From contig CAZBGU010000006.1 of NCBI GenBank assembly GCA_964491805.1, positions 1 to 34,454 of the forward strand: DNA of 34,454 nucleotides, in the 5' to 3' direction. Positions 29,894-34,454 of the stretch are shown here, piece by piece. Source of the DNA: UBA11704 sp964491805 (GTDB lineage: Bacteria; Patescibacteriota; Minisyncoccia; Phycocordibacterales; UBA5272). The position numbers were made by a program, and so were the translations under genes. Under the pieces are notes generated by a model, which saw only the letters and a list, made by a program, of their open reading frames with translations, was not told where the DNA came from and did no database searches. How positions within the stretch are numbered: position 1 is the stretch's first letter; each line of letters begins with the position of its first letter.

Positions 29894-30466
29894 TCAAATG
29901 TTGCCTTGCACGCTCTGCCACACTTCAAACCGCAGCACGAGTTCAAGACCACCTTCGACCTCTTCGGTTTTCTGCGTCGCACGAGAAAACGCAAAACCAG
30001 AAGCCTTTAGATGTGGCTCGAGTAAGAAATTCGCCGTTGAGATTCTGTCCCCAGCGTTCTGAAGACGACCCAAGTCAACCCACCCTCCTTCGCGGCGCGC
30101 CCTTACAATGGTAAGGTACACCACAGAAGCATAAGGGAGTGCCGCTTGCCAAATTCCTGCCCCTCCAATGCACATAACAGTTTGACAGGAGGCAACACGG
30201 ACAGCCTCTTCAAAGGAGCTAGCGACAATTGCACCGTCAAATTGAGACGACGAAGAGCTGACGACGACGTTCTCTCTTCCTTTGAGCGGCCGCTTTCCTG
30301 CGGGAAGCGAATTCCATGTGCCACTCCCCATGATAAGAGCTGTCCCTGCCGTTGCTCCGGCGAAATGCCCCATGTCAACAAAAGACCACGGCCACGGCAG
30401 GCCATTATTTCTTGCAAACACAGCAAGCTCTGTGATCGCAGCGATAATCTTTATTACTTTTGCCAT
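29894..30466 (-). CDS. folA: Dihydrofolate reductase-like protein
   Basis: DHFR reduces dihydrofolate to tetrahydrofolate with NADPH. The 190-aa sequence shows KIIAAITELAVFARNNGLPWPW (the N-terminal strand and substrate loop), HFAGATAGTALIMGSGTWNSLPAGKRPLKGRENVVVSS (the NADPH loop and second Gly motif) and VMCIGGAGIWQAALPYASVVYLTIV (the GGxxIW/Y motif). The usual acidic residue after LPW is not in the expected place (FVDMGHF carries the Asp), so activity needs checking. The start MAKVIKII has GAAAGG 6 nt upstream. The gene looks GC-rich and cassette-like; no terminator separates it from dut. Confidence 0.85.
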   Translation of the reverse strand: MAKVIKIIAAITELAVFARNNGLPWPWSFVDMGHFAGATAGTALIMGSGTWNSLPAGKRPLKGRENVVVSSSSSQFDGAIVASSFEEAVRVASCQTVMCIGGAGIWQAALPYASVVYLTIVRARREGGWVDLGRLQNAGDRISTANFLLEPHLKASGFAFSRATQKTEEVEGGLELVLRFEVWQSVQGNI

Positions 30467-30550
30467 TGAACACCTTTCGAATTTGTAGACACAAATAGAA
30501 CTACTTGCTTGGGCAATAATACGACACGATTGCACAAAAAGCAAACAAGA

Positions 30551-30970
30551 CTACTTACCAGTACTTCCAAATGCCCCTTCACCTCTTGTTGTTTCATCAA
30601 GATCACACACTTCCTGCACCTCACAGAGTTCTACCTTTTGTATGAGCATCTGTGCAATTTTTTGACCATAGTCAAAAGTAACAGCTATATCAGACATGTT
30701 ATGTATAATCACTTTCACTTCCCCACGGTACCCCGCATCCACTACACCTCCGAGTGTCTTGACTCCCTTTGAACCAATAGATGACTTATCCCAGATGAGG
30801 CCAACATAGCCTGTTTCCATCTCTAGTGCAATTCCTGTTGGTACGACCACCGTTGCATGAGGTTGGATTGTTACATACTGGTAAGCATAGAGATCGATTC
30901 CTGCATCACTCATGTGTGCACGAGAAGGGATACATGCTTCGTCGTATAGTTTTTTAACTTTTAGTATCAT
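30551..30970 (-). CDS. dut: dUTP diphosphatase
   Basis: Dut hydrolyses dUTP to dUMP and pyrophosphate. All five trimeric dUTPase motifs are present in the 139 aa: SDAGIDLYA (1), DKSSIGSKG (2, usually PRSSxxxKG), GGVVDAGYRGEVKVI (3, with the catalytic Asp), GQKIAQMLI (4) and TTRGEGAFGSTG (5, the flexible C-terminal arm). The ATG lies inside the 3' end of dcd (17-nt overlap), so the two are coupled: Dcd makes dUTP and Dut turns it into dUMP. Confidence 0.96.
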   Translation of the reverse strand: MILKVKKLYDEACIPSRAHMSDAGIDLYAYQYVTIQPHATVVVPTGIALEMETGYVGLIWDKSSIGSKGVKTLGGVVDAGYRGEVKVIIHNMSDIAVTFDYGQKIAQMLIQKVELCEVQEVCDLDETTRGEGAFGSTGK

Positions 30971-32066
30971 ACTGAGAGAACTGCTTCGCTAACTTTGGGC
31001 CACTTTGTGAGGTGTAATGAGATGTTACTTTTGTATCATAATGCTCAACTGGATCCTCTAACATTTTTTCAAAACGAACCTTACCAATTGGTTGACCGTG
31101 ACTAACAATGATATCCTCAAACGGCCTAACTTCAAGAGTGATCGGGCGACCTTTTCCTTTTCCATTTCTTCCACATCCCCACCCTGGGTCAAAAAAACCA
31201 GCATAATGCGATCTGAACTCACCTGAACGTGAATCCATATCGACCATTTCACTTGCTAAGTATGGAGGAACACGAAGTGCTTCTTTTGTTGAAAGAATAT
31301 AAAAACTATCTTTTTTCAAAAGAATCTCTTTATTCTCTGGTCTTTTTATAGGCTCAAAATAAAGTGTCGGAGAAATACTTCCAACAGGAACATTAAGATC
31401 AAGAATATTCCCACTACCTCTACACTCGTATCCAACAACATCTTGTGATAAATCAAGAGTAAGCAGCAAAGAGCCGTCACCATCCTTCATGCGAAAAGAA
31501 TCAAATGTATATGGCTTGCCCTCTAAGGTAAAAGCAAGGGGTGACTTTTGCCACTCTTTGACAAGGTCTTTCTCAGTAAATCGTGTATCCTTCGAAAAAA
31601 AACGTATCTGGCTCACAGGAAAACCGGAAGGAAGAAAAACGGGGTACGACCGCGCAACGATAATAGCCCAGAGAGATCCTTTCGATTCTGAAGGGATGGT
31701 GTCATACCGAGCAACGCCATCACAGATAATTCGTACATGTAAATCATGTCTTCCTGTTGAAGACTTTGGATTACAGTAACCATAGATACCCTTAGGCAAA
31801 GAACATGATTCTTCGATCTTGAATGCATAAATCACACCCTTCTCAAGAGGCTGGTCAACAGCGTGAGGAATACCTCCTTGTTTTTTAATATGATCATAAA
31901 CAGACTCGCCGTGCTTAGGGAGAAAAATACTATTGATACGATACCTCTCCGAAGAAGTACAGATATCAATAGACGCAGGACTTATTGCACTGTCTTTTAC
32001 ATTTTGCAAGTATCCCTTGTTTATTAGTTTTCTTATTGCTTGTGAAGGTAGTGCTCCTTGTTTCAT
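30954..32066 (-). CDS. dcd: dCTP deaminase, long two-domain form
   Basis: This protein of about 370 aa belongs to the long 2'-deoxycytidine 5'-triphosphate deaminase family, in which two dUTPase-fold halves are fused. The N-terminal half has SPASIDICTS and NPKSSTGRHDLHVRIICDGVARYD; the C-terminal half has the hallmark DMDSRSGEFRSHYAGFFDPGWG and a GQPIGKVRFEKM stretch. Ordinary Dcd is about 190 aa. The start MKQGALPS was chosen because TATATT lies 7 nt before it; the frame stays open for 37 more codons upstream. dut overlaps its end. The product dUTP feeds dTMP synthesis. Confidence 0.88.
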   Translation of the reverse strand: MKQGALPSQAIRKLINKGYLQNVKDSAISPASIDICTSSERYRINSIFLPKHGESVYDHIKKQGGIPHAVDQPLEKGVIYAFKIEESCSLPKGIYGYCNPKSSTGRHDLHVRIICDGVARYDTIPSESKGSLWAIIVARSYPVFLPSGFPVSQIRFFSKDTRFTEKDLVKEWQKSPLAFTLEGKPYTFDSFRMKDGDGSLLLTLDLSQDVVGYECRGSGNILDLNVPVGSISPTLYFEPIKRPENKEILLKKDSFYILSTKEALRVPPYLASEMVDMDSRSGEFRSHYAGFFDPGWGCGRNGKGKGRPITLEVRPFEDIIVSHGQPIGKVRFEKMLEDPVEHYDTKVTSHYTSQSGPKLAKQFSQYDTKS

Positions 32067-32073
32067 GTCAGTG

Positions 32074-32079
32074 AATATA
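32074..32079 (-). promoter_or_regulatory. -10 (TATATT) of dcd-dut
   Basis: It ends 7 nt before the ATG at 32066; the upstream sequence is strongly AT-rich with several overlapping TATA stretches. Confidence 0.4.
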
Positions 32080-32126
32080 TATACCTTATAGTATAGCAAA
32101 AGATTCTCCGCGTAACTGTTAGTACA

Positions 32127-32194
32127 AAAAAGAAAAGCCTGTACGAGCTTGCCGCCATATCTGGCAACGGAACTCAAACAGACTCTTCGTACAC
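32127..32194 (-). terminator. Terminator of the ORFan at 32174
   Basis: On the minus strand TGTACGA and TCGTACA close a branched stem with an inner TTGCC/GGCAA, then GGCTTTTCTTTTTT follows. The 5' arm lies in the last codons of the gene. Confidence 0.5.
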
Positions 32195-32716
32195 ATCAGG
32201 GTTATCACCCGTAATGATTGCGGCAACGATCCGCATTGCCTCTTCAGGGGCAGGTATGCATGGTCGAACAACCTCACGCCCATCTTCCCAGAAGATAAGC
32301 GGTGTGTGGCTGATCTCCCACACCGCAAGCTGACCCATGGAAAGTCCGTGCGATCTGACCGATCTACGAACCTCTGCAGATTGGAAAGCAAGCACAAGCC
32401 TCTGCTTTCCTAGCGATCGACTCACCTGGAGAACGACCCCCGTATACCTCCGCATGTAGGAAGTAGAGTCAAGGTCACCTGTCGGATTCAGAAGGACGAA
32501 TACATCCCCCTTTTTGACTCTCTTCGCAACATAATCCTGGGTAAGGGGTGGGTCGCCCTTCATACCCATGAGGAAGGCGCTCATTGCGCCCACCCTTGCA
32601 TTTGATTTCCAGAACAGCTCTCGGAAGTGGCAAACCTCTTCGAGAGCATCCAACCCTGTACACGTGGGGACATAGTGTCCAGCAACGTGCACAGTAACAT
32701 CTCTGAACTGTGCCAT
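32174..32716 (-). CDS. Hypothetical protein (ORFan, cassette-like)
   Basis: A 180-aa mixed alpha/beta protein of no recognised family. A strand-rich middle (GDVFVLLNPTG, YTGVVLQVSRSLGKQRLVLAFQSAEVRRSV, LAVWEISHTPLIFWEDG) precedes a C-terminal helix (APEEAMRIVAAIIT). The start MAQFRDV is chosen for its strong SD (GAGGGG) and because the longer ORF start at 32749 has none. It looks GC-rich relative to dcd and rplK. Like the other ORFans it stands alone between terminators. Confidence 0.65.
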   Translation of the reverse strand: MAQFRDVTVHVAGHYVPTCTGLDALEEVCHFRELFWKSNARVGAMSAFLMGMKGDPPLTQDYVAKRVKKGDVFVLLNPTGDLDSTSYMRRYTGVVLQVSRSLGKQRLVLAFQSAEVRRSVRSHGLSMGQLAVWEISHTPLIFWEDGREVVRPCIPAPEEAMRIVAAIITGDNPDVYEESV

Positions 32717-32790
32717 GAAGCCCCCTCGTGAGCAGAATTGCCCAGACATATACTAATATATGACAATCACAAAGTAAATATCACACAAAA

Positions 32791-32827
32791 ACAAACAGGC
32801 CTACACATTCTTGTGGAGCCTGTTTGT
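32791..32827 (-). terminator. Terminator of the secE-nusG-rplK operon
   Basis: ACAAACAGGC/GCCTGTTTGT (32791-32800/32818-32827) is followed on the minus strand by TTTTTGTG. Confidence 0.88.
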
Positions 32828-32852
32828 AAAAACAATATTCTGTCAGTTGGTT

Positions 32853-33266
32853 TTACACAACCGCAATTCCAGCAGATCGTGCAGTCCCCTCGATGATCTT
32901 CATTCCTTGCTCAACAGTGTGAGCAGTGAGATCCTTAAGCTTAAGGGTTGCAATCTCACGAATCTTGTCCTTAGAAATTGTTCCTGCTTTTCCTTTAGAA
33001 TTACCCTTCGAAACATTGGCTGCCTTCATAACAAGAGAAGTTGCTGTTGGTGTCTTGATAACAAAATCGTATGTACGATCCTCGTACACATAAATCTTAA
33101 CAGACATACGTCCCTGCTGACCCTGGGTCGCAGCATTAAACTTGTTGACGAAGTCACCAATCTGAACACCAGCCTGACCAAGCGCAGGACCAAGTGGTGG
33201 TGCAGGAGTAGCCTTACCTGCCTCAATTTGAACCTTAACGTATTTTGTAATTTTTTTAGCTGCCAT
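32853..33266 (-). CDS. rplK: Ribosomal protein uL11
   Basis: uL11 forms the base of the GTPase stalk with 23S rRNA. The 137-aa protein has the N-domain (YVKVQIEAGKATPAPPLGPALGQAGVQIGDFVNKFNAAT) and the rRNA-binding C-domain (TPTATSLVMKAANVSKGNSKGKAGTISKDKIREIATLKLKDL, AHTVEQGMKIIEGTARSAGI). The length is normal. It follows nusG by about 100 nt. rplA (uL1), its usual neighbour, is not next: a terminator closes the operon here. Confidence 0.97.
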   Translation of the reverse strand: MAAKKITKYVKVQIEAGKATPAPPLGPALGQAGVQIGDFVNKFNAATQGQQGRMSVKIYVYEDRTYDFVIKTPTATSLVMKAANVSKGNSKGKAGTISKDKIREIATLKLKDLTAHTVEQGMKIIEGTARSAGIAVV

Positions 33267-33369
33267 GATGTTTTTCTTAAAGTTTGGTCATTCTAACACG
33301 TTTCCGTAACAGTTTCAAGGATTCTCAAAAAAATCCAAGCGAACTGTTCTTGTACGACAATACTGATAA

Positions 33370-33915
33370 TTATACTTTCTTAATCTGAAGGAAGTCTAGT
33401 TCGACAGGAGTTTCTCTTCCGAACATGTTAACAAGAACCTTAAGCTTTCCTCTTGCCTTGTCAACTTCAGATACCTTTCCTTCAAAATCCTTAAATGGTC
33501 CGTCAATAATACCAACCAACTCACCTTCTGCGACAGCAATCTCATGCTCAACCTCACCGGTGTTCATGCGACTAAAGAGGAAGTCTATTTCTTTCTGAGA
33601 AAGCGGCACAGGTGTAGTTCCGGCACCAACAAATCCAGTTACTCGCGGTGTATTACGTACGACATACCAACTATTATCATCTACGATCATGTCAACAAGA
33701 ACGTAGCCCGGATAAATCTTTTCTTCAACCTCAATACGCTTCGTCCCCTTAACTTTAATTTTCTTTTCAAGTGGAACAACGACAGCAAAAATTTTATCTT
33801 GCATGCCGAGAGACTCAATACGCTGCTTGAGATTACGGAGTACAGCATTTTCATATCCACTATATGTATGGATAGCGTACCAATGACGTTCTCCTGTAAA
33901 TTCTTGTTTTGCCAT
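33370..33915 (-). CDS. nusG: Transcription elongation factor NusG
   Basis: NusG binds RNA polymerase and couples transcription with translation or Rho. The 181-aa protein has the NGN domain (HWYAIHTYSGYENAVLRNLKQRIESLG, IYPGYVLVDMIVDDNSWYVVRNTPRVTGFVG) and a C-terminal KOW domain (GELVGIIDGPFKDFEGKVSEVDKARGKLKVLVNMFGRETPVELDF). The length is typical. It lies 55 nt after secE in the standard order. Confidence 0.97.
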   Translation of the reverse strand: MAKQEFTGERHWYAIHTYSGYENAVLRNLKQRIESLGMQDKIFAVVVPLEKKIKVKGTKRIEVEEKIYPGYVLVDMIVDDNSWYVVRNTPRVTGFVGAGTTPVPLSQKEIDFLFSRMNTGEVEHEIAVAEGELVGIIDGPFKDFEGKVSEVDKARGKLKVLVNMFGRETPVELDFLQIKKV

Positions 33916-33970
33916 AAAATATAGATATTAGTTTTAGATAATAGATTTTGGTAGTGATGAGAAAACAATA

Positions 33971-34153
33971 CTAACGAGAAACAATTTTTCTTAGAATCTC
34001 ACTAAGACCAAGATCAACTCCACCAAGACCAACCGCAACGAGCGCAGAGATGAGGACAACAAGAAATGTAAAAGTGATTGTTTGTGCTGTTGTAGGAAAG
34101 ACAACCTCCTTAAGTTCGTTTTTTGTTTCTTTGAGATATTGTAGAAGTTTCAT
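33971..34153 (-). CDS. secE: Preprotein translocase subunit SecE
   Basis: SecE clamps SecY in the protein-export channel. The 60-aa form has a single membrane helix, as in Gram-positives: an amphipathic MKLLQYLKETKNELKEVVFPT segment (the conserved K-E-x-x-x-V-x-x-P motif) and the helix TFTFLVVLISALVAVGLGGVDL. The start MKLLQ at 34153 was chosen; a longer in-frame start at 34180 has no support. It heads secE-nusG-rplK. Confidence 0.93.
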   Translation of the reverse strand: MKLLQYLKETKNELKEVVFPTTAQTITFTFLVVLISALVAVGLGGVDLGLSEILRKIVSR

Positions 34154-34203
34154 AATAGTTATTGTTGCTGTGCCGTACAAATGGACAGTATTACCCTTAT
34201 TCT

Positions 34204-34221
34204 AAAAAACGCCCCGCGGGC
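34204..34221 (-). promoter_or_regulatory. Possible attenuator hairpin in the secE leader
   Basis: On the minus strand GCCC-GCG-GGGC (34221-34211) is followed by GTTTTTT, within 10-25 nt of the predicted transcription start. The stem is only 4 bp, so it is a weak candidate for early termination. Confidence 0.35.
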
Positions 34222-34234
34222 ATTTAGTAAGCAC

Positions 34235-34263
34235 ATTATATCCCACCTTACAAAAAAAGTCAA
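34235..34263 (-). promoter_or_regulatory. Promoter of secE-nusG-rplK
   Basis: TTGACT (34258-34263) and a perfect TATAAT (34235-34240) are 17 bp apart, the best promoter in the window. The leader to secE is about 75 nt. Confidence 0.85.
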
Positions 34264-34285
34264 TGAAACCGCATACCCCCAACAG

Positions 34286-34315
34286 AGAAAAGCACGGCGT
34301 AAGCCGTGCTTTTCT
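34286..34315 (-). terminator. Terminator of the gene running in from the right edge
   Basis: A perfect 13-bp stem (34286-34298/34303-34315) with loop GTAA; the minus-strand arm ends GCTTTTCT. It lies 32 nt past the stop of the partial gene at 34348. Confidence 0.88.
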
Positions 34316-34347
34316 TAAAGAACACCTCTCGATCCCTGCGATATAAA

Positions 34348-34452
34348 TTACTTAAGTGTATATGTAATTGTGACGCGTGATTTAACAACACTCTCTCCCA
34401 CAGGTAGTGATACTTTGGCGTCAGCCATTCCCGAAGAAAGCGAAACAGCTTC
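34348..34452 (-). CDS. Partial CDS, C-terminal fragment (possibly SIMPL/DUF541-like)
   Basis: The last 34 codons of a gene starting beyond the window, ending TAA at 34348-34350. The visible peptide finishes PVGESVVKSRVTITYTLK, alternating polar/hydrophobic like a beta hairpin. SIMPL (DUF541) proteins often end in a similar pair of strands, but the fragment is too short to assign. The frame is open to the edge and the downstream terminator supports it. Confidence 0.6.
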   Translation of the reverse strand, partial: EAVSLSSGMADAKVSLPVGESVVKSRVTITYTLK

Positions 34453-34454
34453 GG

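Noticed and set aside
1..34454. CRISPR array
   Set aside because: No regularly spaced direct repeats with unique spacers were seen; the only tandem repeats are the two palindromes at 47-110.

Overview
The window looks like a chromosomal segment of a Patescibacteria (CPR) bacterium, most likely of the Parcubacteria group. This is inferred from AT-rich, SD-poor housekeeping genes, a nucleoside diphosphate kinase of about 200 aa, a RecO of only 184 aa, many short ORFans and short intergenic palindromes. No phylogenetic marker was searched. The standard genetic code fits every gene read. Most genes lie on the minus strand; the plus-strand exceptions are a GIY-YIG gene, tRNA-Ser, infC-rpmI-rplT, a UbiB-like kinase, a small charged protein and a GNAT-like gene pair.

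Layout. 1-940: palindromes, a GIY-YIG ORF, tRNA-Ser(CGA) and an array of tRNA-Ser fragments. 993-2057: a DUF2000-like protein and an ORFan. 2143-3476: infC-rpmI-rplT with two promoters. 3570-7148: a MacAB-like ABC exporter operon. 7331-10115: UbiB-like kinase, charged helical protein, GNAT-like protein overlapping a small membrane protein. 10196-14601: SLOG-fold protein, beta-CASP nuclease, VanZ/YjdF-like and DUF975 membrane proteins, two unannotated structured RNAs, and ndk. 14687-16884: rpsF-ssb-rpsR with small ORFans. 16948-21088: TatD, HD hydrolase, and an AI-2E-type membrane protein coupled to metG. 21266-23870: a large membrane-anchored beta-rich protein and recO. 23953-27708: ileS behind a T-box riboswitch. 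27770-32716: argS, a DHFR-like folA, and overlapping dcd-dut, with ORFans between. 32853-34263: secE-nusG-rplK behind a strong promoter. 34348 to the end: the C-terminus of another gene.

Two things stand out. First, the isoleucyl-tRNA synthetase carries a complete histidine-phosphatase domain inside its catalytic core, and its leader is a T-box: the T-box bulge motif, an antiterminator and a competing intrinsic terminator can all be drawn, and Stem I appears to be ultrashort with an AUC codon in the loop. Second, the 12769-13831 stretch holds two minus-strand RNA genes, one on each side of a DUF975 gene. Each has a closing stem at its ends, nested helices and an adjoining terminator; the first also has a near-consensus promoter. 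Neither matches a family I recognise with confidence.

Two styles of gene are visible. About ten core genes have a -10 hexamer 6-9 nt before the ATG and no Shine-Dalgarno sequence, so their mRNAs are probably leaderless. Seven genes (1536, 9320, 9906, 16597, 27770, 29894, 32174) have clear SD sequences, look more GC-rich and mostly carry their own hairpin terminators, as expected of separately acquired cassettes. Functionally the window covers translation (IF3, six ribosomal proteins, three aminoacyl-tRNA synthetases, tRNA-Ser), nucleotide supply (Dcd to dUTP, Dut to dUMP, DHFR for thymidylate synthesis, Ndk), DNA maintenance (SSB, RecO, TatD) and the envelope (ABC exporter, SecE, AI-2E, surface protein).
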